A stretch of 64,000 nucleotides of DNA from Nostoc sp. PCC 7107 (GCF_000316625.1 NC_019676.1:3490501-3554500); one strand, 5' to 3'; numbered from the stretch's first letter, positions 47,004 to 56,753 are shown. The notes: generated from the letters alone by a model not told the origin. Translations and numbers: made by a program.

Positions 47004-47930
47004 ATGTTGTTATCATTCTATAAATATCCCATAATTGGGTTAATAAATCTCAGCGTATTAGGTAATGGTAGTTTATTACTAACTCCCAAAGCTGTTGCTG
47101 CTGAACCCGCTTGGTTGATGGCGCAATCAGTTAATCAAGCAGCTGTAGACTGGTTAAATCAAGGGTTACAGTCAATTCAAGCAGGAAGAATCCAAGATGC
47201 GATCGCCTCTTTTCAAAAAGCGATTCAGCTAGACCCAAAATTAGCGGCAGGCTATTACAATTTAGGGTTAGCATACAGGCAAACAGGACAATTAAAGCCA
47301 GCCGCCGACGCATTTTATCAAGCAACCCAAGCAGATTCACAGTTTGCGCCCGCCTTTGCCAATCTAGGCGGAGCCTTGTTAGAAGGTAATAATATCCAGC
47401 AAGCAAACGATTATTTACAAAGAGCTATAGAATTAGACCCAAAACTCGGCTTTGCTCACTATAACTTGGGCTTAGTACAGCAACAGCAACAAGATTGGGA
47501 AAGAGCGATCGCCTCCTTTAAAAAAGCCGCAGAATATAGTCAGAATGCGCCGGAACCTCATTATCATTTAGGTATATGCTATCTGCAACAAGGTAAGCTA
47601 GATAAGGCGAAAAATGCCTTTCGCCAAGCCATCAAAATTAATCCAAAATATACAGAAGCACATTATAATTTGGGGACAATTTGGTTTGTCCAAAACAAAT
47701 TAAAAGAAGCATTAGCAGCTTTTAGAAAATCTGCTGAAGCTAACTCTAATTATCCCAATGCTTATTATGGTGCGGGATTAGTATTCATGCAGCAAAAAAA
47801 ATATGCCGAAGCTACACAAGTCTTGCAATATGCTAGAGATTTGTATAATGCTCAAAGGAATGTTCAGTGGGTACAAAATTCCGAAAAATTGTTGCAACAA
47901 GTACAAAATTTAAATTACCAACCACGCTGA
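47004..47930 (+). CDS. Exported TPR-repeat protein
   Basis: 308 residues from the ATG at 47004. A hydrophobic leader (LLSFYKYPIIGLINLSVLGN) is followed by at least six 34-residue TPR units (for example AAGYYNLGLAYRQTGQLKPA, PHYHLGICYLQQGKLDKAK), a protein-protein interaction superhelix. Probably periplasmic or thylakoid-lumenal. A TTG at 46995 is an alternative start. Partners unknown; it stands alone on this strand, with a divergent EF-G-like gene upstream. Confidence 0.82.
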   Translation: MLLSFYKYPIIGLINLSVLGNGSLLLTPKAVAAEPAWLMAQSVNQAAVDWLNQGLQSIQAGRIQDAIASFQKAIQLDPKLAAGYYNLGLAYRQTGQLKPAADAFYQATQADSQFAPAFANLGGALLEGNNIQQANDYLQRAIELDPKLGFAHYNLGLVQQQQQDWERAIASFKKAAEYSQNAPEPHYHLGICYLQQGKLDKAKNAFRQAIKINPKYTEAHYNLGTIWFVQNKLKEALAAFRKSAEANSNYPNAYYGAGLVFMQQKKYAEATQVLQYARDLYNAQRNVQWVQNSEKLLQQVQNLNYQPR

Positions 47931-48016
47931 GGCGCGAATCTTAACAATAGGTCACAATAAGAGAAATGGGTAAACTAGCTGGTGTGGTGTGACATAGACC
48001 TAATGGGAACATACCA

Positions 48017-48565
48017 ATGCAAAAGCGCTTCAAAAGTCGATTTTTATTTTGCGATCGCTGGCTGGATCGACATTCAATTGCTCGTAACATGGAAGCTTTT
48101 CAAGACTTACTTGTGATTGTCTTGTGTTTAACTTTATTTGCAGTCATGATTATGCAAATATTGGGCATATTTATTGCCTTAACACAAACATTAGACTATA
48201 AACATGTCACTGCAAAAATACTCTTTGTCTTGATTTTAGTTGAGTTATTTCGACTATTAATGATTTACTTGCAAGAGCATAGTATTTCTGTTGGTGTAGC
48301 AGTTGAAGTCACAATTGTCTCAGTTCTCCGAGAAGTAGTTGTTCACGGAGCCTTAGAAATTTCCTGGATTCAAACAGCCGCCATTTGTGGCTTGTTATTT
48401 ATTTTAGGTAGTTTATTACTCGTGTGCGCCAAAACACCACACATGGATTGCATGAGTGCTAATACCAAGTTCTGCCCCATCGTCTATCAAGGGAATAGAG
48501 AAAAACAAAACGAACTAGAATTTCGATATTCACATAAGTGTGATGAACATCAACCACTGACATAA
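48017..48565 (+). CDS. PsiE-like membrane protein
   Basis: 182 residues with four hydrophobic segments (about 28-55, 66-84, 90-113, 117-138). EHSISVGVAVEVTIVSVLREVVVHG resembles the core of PsiE, a phosphate-starvation-inducible inner-membrane protein family. Function unknown. The tail carries Cys-rich residues (MDCMSANTKFCP). It is 86 bp after the TPR gene and is followed by a terminator at 48616-48648. Confidence 0.78.
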   Translation: MQKRFKSRFLFCDRWLDRHSIARNMEAFQDLLVIVLCLTLFAVMIMQILGIFIALTQTLDYKHVTAKILFVLILVELFRLLMIYLQEHSISVGVAVEVTIVSVLREVVVHGALEISWIQTAAICGLLFILGSLLLVCAKTPHMDCMSANTKFCPIVYQGNREKQNELEFRYSHKCDEHQPLT

Positions 48566-48615
48566 ATTACCCAATAGGTGATAACTCTGTGGTAATAAAA
48601 ATTCAACTTTTGTTT

Positions 48616-48648
48616 AAGGCTGCATTAGCAGCCTTTGTGCTTTTTTCT
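48616..48648 (+). terminator. Rho-independent terminator after the PsiE-like gene
   Basis: Perfect stem AAGGCTGC / GCAGCCTT with ATTA loop, then TGTGCTTTTTTC. It lies 50 bp beyond the stop. Confidence 0.9.
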
Positions 48649-48720
48649 ACGCTTTTGGGGAGATGAACCACACTTGTAGGGTAAGTAGAAATGAAATAGA
48701 AACCTACATAAGGTAAATAT

Positions 48721-48960
48721 ATGACTACAGGTAACGGACAATCTCAAGAACCTATCAGTAACCTAGAGTACGATTTCGTCACCATACTGCACAATAAAGC
48801 TGAAGCAGTTAAAGCTTATGACACATATATCCAAGATGCACAACAAGCAAACTCTCAACCTTGCGTAGAATTATTCCAAAAACTGCGCCAGTCTGATATA
48901 GAACACGCACAAGAAATCCGCCAACATCTTCAACAAGTGTTGCAACACGGCAAAATGTAA
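48721..48960 (+). CDS. Small helical protein, unknown function
   Basis: 79 residues, all-helical. LEYDFVTILHNKAEAVKAYDTYIQDA and SDIEHAQEIRQHLQQVL have the heptad-like spacing and His/Glu placement of a ferritin-like helical hairpin, but metal residues cannot be assigned. ATG at 48721, with no strong ribosome site; 66 to 72 bp after the terminator, so it is probably monocistronic. Confidence 0.6.
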   Translation: MTTGNGQSQEPISNLEYDFVTILHNKAEAVKAYDTYIQDAQQANSQPCVELFQKLRQSDIEHAQEIRQHLQQVLQHGKM

Positions 48961-48993
48961 AGCTAAGTTAAGTGGCTGATAGAGTCATACAGA

Positions 48994-49835
48994 CTAATTA
49001 TCAGCTGCTTGCTGTACTTCCTCTACTGTTAAATCTAAAGCTTGCGCGACTTGTTCCACACTCAAACCCAAAGCCAACAACCGAGGTATAGCTTCTTGCT
49101 TGATTTCTTGCTTGGCTTCTTGCTTGGCTTCTTGCTTGGCTTCTTGCTTGGCTTCTTGCTTAGCGTCTTCAAAAGCATCTTGCTTCAAGGACTGATACAT
49201 CCTTGTTTTTTTAAATTCGTCATCTATACCTAACATTACTGCCAACTCCTCTCGGCTTAACCGCGTCAACTTGTACAAAAGGATAGTTTCTATCAATTCT
49301 ACAATTTGTTTCTTGGTTGCTTCATCTGTCAGTTGTTCTCTTGCTTGTAAAATTAATTCTCTACCTTGGTTAACTGCCGTTTCTTCACTGGCAATAATTA
49401 ATTGCACAATAGACAGTTGTAGAGAATTTTCTGTTGCTGTACCCAATTCATCTAAATAAATGCGCTGCACCTGGGAACTATCCAGCAGCAACCGATAAGG
49501 CTGTTGGTCATTGGGATCTAAACTACGCTGAGGATAGATAACAACAGCACGCCAAAAATTGACGGATGGGTTTTGTCGTAGGTAAAGAAATATCTCAGCA
49601 AAGAAACGCCGTAAAAATTTGCATCTAGTTGAAACTGGACTTCGACAAAGTATAAAGGTTGTTCGGCACTTTCGTTTTTGGGAATAAATACTCCATCAAT
49701 GCGAAAGGCTGTTTCTTTGATTTCAACAGAAACAAATTCATAGATGCTGGCATTGACATTAGTTTTGCCGATGATGGCAAAAAATATGCTAGGGAAAGCT
49801 TGAAATAAGTTATAGAATATTTTGTCAGTTTGCAC
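48994..49835 (-). pseudogene. Rpn/DUF2887-type nuclease gene broken by a one-base deletion
   Basis: The first frame (GTG at 49835, MQTDKIFYNLFQAFPSIFF) keeps the PD-(D/E)XK-type residues FRIDGVF and FVEVQFQLD. At ANFYG it leaves the family sequence and stops at 49518. The adjacent frame continues the family as FFAEIFLYLRQNPS, VVIYPQRS and LLLDSSQVQRIYLDEL, ending at 48994. Adding one C in GGCGT (near 49607-49611) restores one 280-residue frame. The C-terminal part has an EAKQ repeat. Such proteins are associated with RecA-independent recombination and mobile DNA. Either a true pseudogene or a sequencing error. Confidence 0.82.
49098..49163 (-). repeat. In-frame 12-bp tandem repeats (EAKQ units)
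   Basis: About five to six copies of GAAGCCAAGCAA (minus strand), encoding a run of EAKQ units in the C-terminal part of the Rpn-type gene. A slippage-prone helical linker. Confidence 0.88.
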
Positions 49836-49886
49836 CTGGATTCTTTTAATTTGACAATTTCTATTCAGAGTTTATCAGTATTCATA

Positions 49887-50633
49887 CTAAATATTTATAG
49901 GAATAATTTCAGCTTTTATTAAAGCATTACGCCAAGCGATTTTCGCTGCTATACGGTAATCCATCTCTTTAGAATCCACTGGATGATAGCTACCATCATT
50001 AATTATAATTCTCATAGAATTGAGGGCAATATTGGTTTGATGAAAATAATCAAATATGCCATCAATAATTCCTTCAAAAATTGCTGGTATCCACTCAAGC
50101 GGAATGATTTCTTCATCATCAATTTGCCATACAATCTCAATGTGTGAGTTAGCAATTATAGGCTCGATTTTTAAGCACACATGACCATAACTGTCAATAC
50201 TCGAAGACTGTCGCACAAATTTACCTTCTACTATTAATGGTTGAACAATAGAATAAAGCTTATATTCTGCTTTATTCCATAAATTAAGTTTCAGTGTTCC
50301 CTCAAAGTCATCCCAAATATTAGCGACCCAATGCCAATTTTCGATATAACTACAAAGGTGATACCAATCAGAATTACGGATACATTTATAAAATTTAAAT
50401 AAATTATATAAATTGCTAATATCTTCGGAATTTGGTTGTGCGGTTTCTATTAGTTCTAGTAATTTTCTAGCTGCTGCTATTGTCTCATTGGTAAACAATT
50501 CTCCAGATTCTTCATATCTTCCTCTTTCTGGATTTTGATGTAATAACTCAATCGTGCGATGCAACCATTCAAGGTTTTTAGTTCTGGACTCGTAAGTATA
50601 ATATTGGGTTTTACTTAGTTTTATGCCATTCAT
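49887..50633 (-). CDS. Unrecognised protein with a C-terminal EF-G domain IV-like module
   Basis: 248 residues, no GTPase. Residues 1-130 are unknown (charged, aromatic, helical). From about 135, the sequence follows EF-G domain IV: VEGKFVRQSSS, YGHVCLKIEPI, IIPLEWIPAIFEGIIDGIF, and NDGSYHPVDSKEMDYRIAAK. In EF-G the matching segments read EGKFIRQSGG, YGHV, IPKEYIPAVE and DGSYHDVDSSEMAFKIAA. Domain IV of EF-G reaches the ribosomal decoding centre. The Gly-rich tip GGRGQ is replaced by SSIDS. It starts 9 bp after the kinase gene on the same strand, so it likely shares an operon with the AmpG-like permease. Role unknown. Confidence 0.78.
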   Translation of the reverse strand: MNGIKLSKTQYYTYESRTKNLEWLHRTIELLHQNPERGRYEESGELFTNETIAAARKLLELIETAQPNSEDISNLYNLFKFYKCIRNSDWYHLCSYIENWHWVANIWDDFEGTLKLNLWNKAEYKLYSIVQPLIVEGKFVRQSSSIDSYGHVCLKIEPIIANSHIEIVWQIDDEEIIPLEWIPAIFEGIIDGIFDYFHQTNIALNSMRIIINDGSYHPVDSKEMDYRIAAKIAWRNALIKAEIIPINI

Positions 50634-50642
50634 ATAGATTAA

Positions 50643-51620
50643 TTAAAATCTTAATCCTGTAGTAGATAAACTCTGCAAAGCTAATAAACCAGCACCATAA
50701 GCAGGTTCATCACAAGGAAAACTTACTTTTACCCGCGGAAACTGATTAACGATAGCTTTTGTAAATCTCTTATGTATCTTGCTTTCTCCTCGCCACACAC
50801 TACCTGTAGTTACAATTTCACAAACTGAGTTAGGGCTAAAAATTGCATTAATAACTGTAGATGTGGCTTTTACTAATTCTTGAACAACATCGTCAATTAT
50901 ATTATTAGCTAATGTATCACCTGAAGCGGCTGCTAAATCTACAATTTGAGCTAAAGAGGCTATTTCTTTAACTCCCCATCCACGCTGATATATTACTTCG
51001 ATTAATTCTGCTATATTCTGTAAACCGAGATGTTGTTGAAAATCTGATATCAAACTCGTCGATATTTCCCACCCATCATAAGATTTTAATGCTGCTTGCA
51101 TACCAGCAACAGCAATTTTGTAGGCACTACCTTCATCACCTAAAATGTATCCCCAACCGCCGACTCGTTTAGTGTCTCCTTGTTGATTTCGACCAAAAAT
51201 TATGGAACCAGTACCCGCAGCAACTACAATTCCCACGTCATGACCAATTCCGCCAACTAAAGCAATCAAAGCATCATGACAAATAATAATATTAGCTGGC
51301 TGTAAATCCCAAGTAATTGGCAAGAATTGACTATTTTGTAATTCCTGTACCATACTTCTAACTACTTCAATATCTCTAGAACGTCCAACACCTGCTAAAC
51401 CTAAACAGAAGGCTGAGATTTCGATTGTATTCGTGAATTTTAATGCTTCATTTGCTGCTGTTTGAATAGCAGAATAAATTGATTGTCTTGCGGCTTCAAC
51501 GCCTATGCTTTGATAATTAGATGCGCCTGCTGCACCTCGACCTAGTACTTGATATTTGTCATCCATCAAGATACATAAGGTTTTGCTACCACCGCCATCT
51601 ATTCCTAAAACATAATTCAT
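50643..51620 (-). CDS. BadF/BadG-type sugar kinase, probable N-acetylglucosamine kinase
   Basis: 325 residues of the ASKHA/BadF family. Phosphate-1 motif GIDGGGSKTLCILMDD, the IVVAAGTGSIIFG motif, GWGYILGDEGSAY and the adenosine motif region VTTGSVWRGESK. Homologues phosphorylate N-acetylglucosamine. It sits 6 bp after the AmpG-like permease, which supports a role in recovering cell-wall amino sugars. ATG at 51620. Confidence 0.85.
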   Translation of the reverse strand: MNYVLGIDGGGSKTLCILMDDKYQVLGRGAAGASNYQSIGVEAARQSIYSAIQTAANEALKFTNTIEISAFCLGLAGVGRSRDIEVVRSMVQELQNSQFLPITWDLQPANIIICHDALIALVGGIGHDVGIVVAAGTGSIIFGRNQQGDTKRVGGWGYILGDEGSAYKIAVAGMQAALKSYDGWEISTSLISDFQQHLGLQNIAELIEVIYQRGWGVKEIASLAQIVDLAAASGDTLANNIIDDVVQELVKATSTVINAIFSPNSVCEIVTTGSVWRGESKIHKRFTKAIVNQFPRVKVSFPCDEPAYGAGLLALQSLSTTGLRF

Positions 51621-51626
51621 AGCTTC

Positions 51627-52889
51627 TTAATGTGCAGGAGATTTTTTCTGTGCTTCTGCTTTTAAAGGAATGAAAAATAACACAATCATTCCCGGAATAG
51701 TTAGCAAACAAACCAAACTAAAAAACAATGGATATCCTAATAATGGTTGTAAATAGCCGCTGACGATTCCAGGTAGCATCATTCCTAAAGCCATAATGCC
51801 AGTAGATATAGCAAAATGAGATGTTTTATATTCACCTTGGGAAATATACATCAAGTAAACACTAAAAGCTGTAAACCCAAAACCGTAACCAAATTGTTCT
51901 AATGAAACCAGCGGATAAACTAAGTTCAACGAAGGTTGGTTATAAGCCATATAAACATAAAATAAATCTGGTAAATTCAAGGCTAAAGCCATAGGAAAGA
52001 GACATCTTCTTAAACCATACTTGGCAATTACCAATCCCCCTAAAACTCCCCCAGCAATTAGTGAGATTACTCCAAATGTACCGTATACTAAACCAACATC
52101 CGAAGTAGATAATCCTAGTCCGCCTGCGTCTGGTTTATCTAACAAAAATAAAGAAGCAAACTTAACAAGCATCGCCTCACCAAATCGGTAAAGTAAAATA
52201 AATGCTAAGATGACTGCAATTTTTTCTTGAGCAAAATAAGAACTTATAATTGTCCAAAAAGGCATCTTATCTGTGTTTTGTAGTTGTCTTGGTTTATCGG
52301 AATCTGGTAAAGGTAAACTGAAGCTATGGAAAATAGAAATTATGGCTAAAACTACAGCAGAAAAACCAATCGATACACTCCAGCTTAAGGGAATGTTGTT
52401 GAGATAGCCTTCAAGTTGACCAGCTAAAACTACTAACAGTCCCGAACCAAAAATAACCGCAAGTCGATAAAATAGCGAGCGAATGCCGACAAAAAAGGCT
52501 TGGTGTTCTGGAGTTAAAGCTAGTAGATAAAAGCCATCTGTGGCGATATCATAAGTTGCAGAAATAAATGCTCCCACTGTTAAGGCGGCGAGGGAGATAA
52601 AAAAGAAATTAGGTAATTGTAAGCAAAAGGCAATTAAACCCAAGCAACAGAACATTGCTAGTTGGGTGTAGAGTATCCAGGTGCGTTTGGTGGAATAAGT
52701 ATCAACAATTGGCCCCCAGAACATTTTAATCACCCAAGGAAGATAAAGAAGACTTGTCCACACGGCAATTTGGGTGTTGTCTACGCCGAGTTTTTTGTAA
52801 AAGATGACGGAGACGGTGTTGATGATGATGTAAGGTACACCGGAGGCGAAATATAAGGTGGGGATGTAAAGCCAGGGGGAGCGTGACAT
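51627..52889 (-). CDS. AmpG-like MFS permease
   Basis: 420 residues with about 12 membrane helices. The opening PWLYIPTLYFASGVPYIIIN, WVIKMFWGPIVDTY and ISATYDIATDGFYLLAL follow the AmpG/MFS_1 pattern of muropeptide importers. Proposed substrate: anhydro-muropeptides or GlcNAc-containing sugars. First gene of a compact unit: the kinase follows after 6 bp, and the EF-G domain IV protein 9 bp after that. ATG at 52889. Confidence 0.82.
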   Translation of the reverse strand: MSRSPWLYIPTLYFASGVPYIIINTVSVIFYKKLGVDNTQIAVWTSLLYLPWVIKMFWGPIVDTYSTKRTWILYTQLAMFCCLGLIAFCLQLPNFFFISLAALTVGAFISATYDIATDGFYLLALTPEHQAFFVGIRSLFYRLAVIFGSGLLVVLAGQLEGYLNNIPLSWSVSIGFSAVVLAIISIFHSFSLPLPDSDKPRQLQNTDKMPFWTIISSYFAQEKIAVILAFILLYRFGEAMLVKFASLFLLDKPDAGGLGLSTSDVGLVYGTFGVISLIAGGVLGGLVIAKYGLRRCLFPMALALNLPDLFYVYMAYNQPSLNLVYPLVSLEQFGYGFGFTAFSVYLMYISQGEYKTSHFAISTGIMALGMMLPGIVSGYLQPLLGYPLFFSLVCLLTIPGMIVLFFIPLKAEAQKKSPAH

Positions 52890-52903
52890 ATTTTGATTTT
52901 TTT

Positions 52904-53395
52904 AACGAACCACAGAGGCACAGAGGGCGCTGAGAAAAGAGTTATTAGGAGAGGATAATGCGTTTGATGCCGTCTTTGAGAAGAGGGACATTAAAGTTTA
53001 TGAGGAGACCTAGAGGATATTTTGTCATTTTTAGGTAGGAAAGGACTTGTGCTTCGTGAATGGGGGCTAGGTTTTGGACTGCTTTTAATTCCACAATTAG
53101 AGAATTGGCAACCAAAAAATCTAATCTACCTTTACCTACTTCATGGCCTTTGTAATAAACTGTTACGCTCTTTTCAAACTCATGAGGTATTCCTCGCCTT
53201 AAAAATTCTATAATCAGTGCCTCCTGATACACCTCTTCCAGAAACCCTGGCCCCAAAACCTTATGCACCTCTATCGCTGCACCAATTACCTCACCCGTCA
53301 AATGATTCATCTCTCTTTCCTCTGCGTTCTCTGCGCCCACCGAAGTTTGCTCAACAGGGGGAACCCCCGCACGCAACTTCTCTCTGTGGTTCGTT
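52904..53395. repeat. 14-bp inverted repeats around the GxxExxY gene
   Basis: AACGAACCACAGAG at 52904-52917 and its exact reverse complement CTCTGTGGTTCGTT at 53382-53395. Further ACAGAGGGCGC/CTCTGCGTTCTC-like motifs lie just inside. Together they frame the gene as one cassette of about 490 bp. Not seen around any other gene in this window. Confidence 0.8.
52945..53310 (-). CDS. GxxExxY-type protein (PD-(D/E)XK-like)
   Basis: 121 residues from the ATG at 53310; the frame to 53400 is not supported. The signature GPGFLEEVYQEAL (GxxExxY) is followed by the nuclease-fold core KGRLDFLVANSLIVELKAV, with the D...ELK motif. Small stand-alone members are widespread in cyanobacteria, often mobile in appearance; function unproven. 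It is bracketed by perfect 14-bp inverted repeats (52904-52917 and 53382-53395), unlike ordinary genes here. Confidence 0.85.
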   Translation of the reverse strand: MNHLTGEVIGAAIEVHKVLGPGFLEEVYQEALIIEFLRRGIPHEFEKSVTVYYKGHEVGKGRLDFLVANSLIVELKAVQNLAPIHEAQVLSYLKMTKYPLGLLINFNVPLLKDGIKRIILS

Positions 53396-53453
53396 CCCAT
53401 CTCAAGCCTGTGGCAAAATTTATTAAAGTTCTTCCACAGTTAATTTTCCCAGC

Positions 53454-56426
53454 ATGACCGCAACTATCTCGAATCTCCCCAGTCTCTACGATCCGTTTAC
53501 CACTGAAGCTAAGTGGCAAAAATTCTGGGAAGAAAACCAAGTTTATAAAGCTGACCCTAATCACGGCGGTGAACCTTATTGTGTGGTGATTCCGCCGCCG
53601 AATGTTACTGGTAGTTTGCACATGGGTCACGCCTTTGAAAGTGCGCTGATTGATGTGCTGGTACGCTATCACCGGATGCAGGGACGCAATACTTTGTGGC
53701 TACCGGGAACTGACCACGCTAGTATCGCTGTCCATACGATGCTAGAAAGACAACTCAAAAAAGAGGGTAAAACTCGCGCTGAGTTGGGGCGTGAGGAATT
53801 TCTCGAACGCGCTTGGCAGTGGAAGGCGGAGTCTGGTGGCACAATTGTGAATCAGTTACGCCGCTTGGGTGTATCGGTGGACTGGTCGCGGGAACGGTTC
53901 ACGTTAGATGAGGGCTTATCTAAAGCTGTGGTGGAAGCTTTTGTGAGTCTTTACCAGGAAGGGTTAATTTATCGTGGTGAATATTTGGTGAACTGGTGTC
54001 CGGCTACTCAGTCGGCGGTGTCGGATGTGGAGGTGGAAAAACAAGAGGTTAACGGTAATCTTTGGCATTTCCGCTATCCTTTAACAGATGGTTCTGGTTA
54101 TGTTGAGGTGGCGACGACTCGACCAGAAACGATGTTGGGTGATACTGGGGTGGCAGTAAATCCCAATGATGATAGATATAAGCATCTGATTGGTAAAACT
54201 TTGACTTTGCCAATTATGCAGCGGGAAATCCCAATTATTGGCGATGAATTGGTTGACCCAACTTTCGGTACTGGTTGCGTGAAGGTAACGCCAGCCCATG
54301 ATCCCAATGATTTTGAAATGGGTAAGCGTCACAATTTGCCGTTTATTAATATTTTGAATAAAGATGGGACTCTGAATGCTAATGCTGGGGAGTTTCAAGG
54401 ACAAGACCGCTTTGTGGCAAGAAAAAATGTAGTTTCGCGTCTGGAAGCTGATGGAGTTTTAGTCAAAATTGAAGATTATAAGCATACCGTTCCTTATAGC
54501 GATCGCGGTAAAGTTCCCATTGAACCTCTCTTGTCTACTCAATGGTTTGTCAAAATTCGCCCAATGGCGGACAACGCCCTAGCATTTCTCGACCAACAAA
54601 ATTCTCCTGAGTTTGTTCCTCAACGCTGGACAAAGGTTTACCGTGATTGGTTGGTGAGTCTGCGAGATTGGTGTATCTCCCGTCAATTGTGGTGGGGACA
54701 TCAAATTCCCGCTTGGTACGCTGTGAGTGAAACAGGCGGACAAATTACTGATACTACGCCGTTTGTGGTGGCGAAATCGACCGAGGAGGCTTGGGAAAAA
54801 GCGAAAGCCCAATTTGGCGAAAATGTCCAACTTCAACAAGACCCAGATGTATTAGATACTTGGTTTTCTTCAGGACTATGGCCGTTTTCTACTTTGGGCT
54901 GGCCAGAACAAACCCCAGATTTAGCTAAGTACTACCCCACCACTACCTTAGTGACAGGTTTTGACATTATCTTTTTCTGGGTAGCGAGAATGACAATGAT
55001 GGCTGGTCATTTCACCGGGAAAATGCCGTTTCATGATGTTTACATCCACGGGTTAGTGCTGGATGAAAAAGGTCAGAAAATGTCTAAAACCAAAGGTAAT
55101 GGCATTGACCCATTATTATTAATTGATAAATATGGTACAGATGCCTTACGCTACACCTTAGTGAAGGAAGTTGCTGGTGCTGGTCAAGATATCCGCTTAG
55201 AATACGATCGCGACAAGGATGAATCAGCATCCGTGCAAGCTTCTCGCAACTTTGCCAACAAGTTGTGGAATGCGGCGCGGTTTGTGATGATGAATTTGGA
55301 TGGACAGACACCGCAACAACTAGGACAACCCGTTGCTAGTGAATTAAGCGATCGCTGGATTATTTCTCGCTATCATCAAGTTATTAACCAAACTACCAAT
55401 TACATCAATAACTACGGTTTAGGGGAAGCAGCCAAGGGAATTTACGAATTTATCTGGGGCGATTTCTGCGACTGGTATATTGAGTTGGTGAAATCTCGGT
55501 TACAACCAGGTGCCGATCCCGCATCCCGCCGCACCGCCCAACAAGTCCTCGCCTACGTACTGGAAGGGATTTTAAAACTACTGCATCCCTTTATGCCCCA
55601 CATCACCGAAGAAATTTGGCAAACCCTCACTCAACAACCCGCAGATTCTCTGCAAACTTTAGCTTTACAAGCTTATCCCCAAGCCGAGGCTAACTTAATT
55701 GATCCCGCGTTGGAAGAACAGTTTGAACTGCTAATTGGTACTATCCGCACGATTCGTAATTTACGGGCGGAGGCGGATGTCAAGCCAGGGGCGAAAGTGA
55801 AGGTGAATTTACAGACCGATAGCCTCAAGGAACAGCAAATTTTAACGGCTGGACAAGCTTATATCAAAGATTTGGCTAAGGTAGAAGCTTTAACGTTTGC
55901 GGAAGAGCAAAAAAGCCAAACTGTAGCGCCGTCAAAATCGCAGTGGAATTGGAAGACTATTGGCTTAGTAATAGCCGGGCTTGTATTTCTGCGAATAGGT
56001 TTAGCTGTGGCGCATACTGTTAATCAAATTCCCCTGGCTGGTACTTTCTTTGAAATTGTGGGTTTAGGTTATAGTATTTGGTTTATTGCCCGCAGTATAT
56101 TGTTTGCCAAAGCTAAACTCCCAGAACAGCCGCCAGCAGTTTTAGAACCAGTCCCAGCCTCAGAACAAACCATTGCTGGGGTCATTGGTACAGTTCAAGT
56201 TGTCATTCCCCTGACTGGTGTTGTTGACATCGAAACAGTACGTGCCAAATTAGCTAAAAACCTTACTAAAGTCGAAGCAGAAGCCCAGTCTCTCAGAGGT
56301 AGGTTAAGCAATCCTAAGTTTGTCGATAAAGCTCCAGCCGACGTGGTACAAGGGGCGAAAGATGCCTTAGCTGAGGCAGAAAAACAAGCCGAAATTTTGC
56401 GCTTACGCCTTCAGACATTGCTGTAG
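53454..56426 (+). CDS. valS: Valyl-tRNA synthetase ValS with CAAD membrane segment
   Basis: 990 residues. Class I synthetase: HMGHA signature (residue about 59), editing domain with the [17 protein letters not shown] region, [15 protein letters not shown] and KMSKTKGN (about 545), then the anticodon-binding domain. Residues about 818-910 are an inserted CAAD domain: a hydrophobic stretch ([20 protein letters not shown]) and a second ([18 protein letters not shown]). A coiled coil with the [20 protein letters not shown] start ends the protein. CAAD anchors aminoacyl-tRNA synthetases to thylakoid membranes in filamentous cyanobacteria. ATG at 53454, 143 bp from the divergent GxxExxY start. Confidence 0.97.
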   Translation: MTATISNLPSLYDPFTTEAKWQKFWEENQVYKADPNHGGEPYCVVIPPPNVTGSLHMGHAFESALIDVLVRYHRMQGRNTLWLPGTDHASIAVHTMLERQLKKEGKTRAELGREEFLERAWQWKAESGGTIVNQLRRLGVSVDWSRERFTLDEGLSKAVVEAFVSLYQEGLIYRGEYLVNWCPATQSAVSDVEVEKQEVNGNLWHFRYPLTDGSGYVEVATTRPETMLGDTGVAVNPNDDRYKHLIGKTLTLPIMQREIPIIGDELVDPTFGTGCVKVTPAHDPNDFEMGKRHNLPFINILNKDGTLNANAGEFQGQDRFVARKNVVSRLEADGVLVKIEDYKHTVPYSDRGKVPIEPLLSTQWFVKIRPMADNALAFLDQQNSPEFVPQRWTKVYRDWLVSLRDWCISRQLWWGHQIPAWYAVSETGGQITDTTPFVVAKSTEEAWEKAKAQFGENVQLQQDPDVLDTWFSSGLWPFSTLGWPEQTPDLAKYYPTTTLVTGFDIIFFWVARMTMMAGHFTGKMPFHDVYIHGLVLDEKGQKMSKTKGNGIDPLLLIDKYGTDALRYTLVKEVAGAGQDIRLEYDRDKDESASVQASRNFANKLWNAARFVMMNLDGQTPQQLGQPVASELSDRWIISRYHQVINQTTNYINNYGLGEAAKGIYEFIWGDFCDWYIELVKSRLQPGADPASRRTAQQVLAYVLEGILKLLHPFMPHITEEIWQTLTQQPADSLQTLALQAYPQAEANLIDPALEEQFELLIGTIRTIRNLRAEADVKPGAKVKVNLQTDSLKEQQILTAGQAYIKDLAKVEALTFAEEQKSQTVAPSKSQWNWKTIGLVIAGLVFLRIGLAVAHTVNQIPLAGTFFEIVGLGYSIWFIARSILFAKAKLPEQPPAVLEPVPASEQTIAGVIGTVQVVIPLTGVVDIETVRAKLAKNLTKVEAEAQSLRGRLSNPKFVDKAPADVVQGAKDALAEAEKQAEILRLRLQTLL

Positions 56427-56753
56427 GTATTGTCTGCAAAGTCTAGCATCACTTTAATGGGTAATGGCAGAGTTAATTGCAATTACCCATTGCTCAATGA
56501 TAATTTTCAACACAAAATCAGTGTTTTAAACAGGACTTACGCAACTGGCACACCTATTTTCTGCTACAAGAGTCAACAGTCAAGGGTCAAGGGTCAAAAA
56601 TAAAGGTTTTTTGGACTACTGACCATTGACTCTAGACAGCCTAAACCAAAAAAATACGAGACTTGCATAAGTCTTATTAATTTTGTTGTTTAATATAAAT
56701 TTTTGTACTTAATTTTTTAATTTTTAATTGTAAGCTGGAGCAAAAAGACGATC
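56427..56753. other. Intergenic region after valS
   Basis: 327 bp. It contains a perfect inverted repeat (AATGGGTAAT at 56456-56465 and ATTACCCATT at 56482-56491, 16-nt loop, no U-run) and an AGTCAACA/GGGTCAA heptamer tract at about 56571-56598. No open frame. Confidence 0.6.
56571..56598. repeat. 7-bp repeat tract (GGGTCAA type)
   Basis: Three to four imperfect GGGTCAA/AGTCAAC units downstream of valS. Confidence 0.75.
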
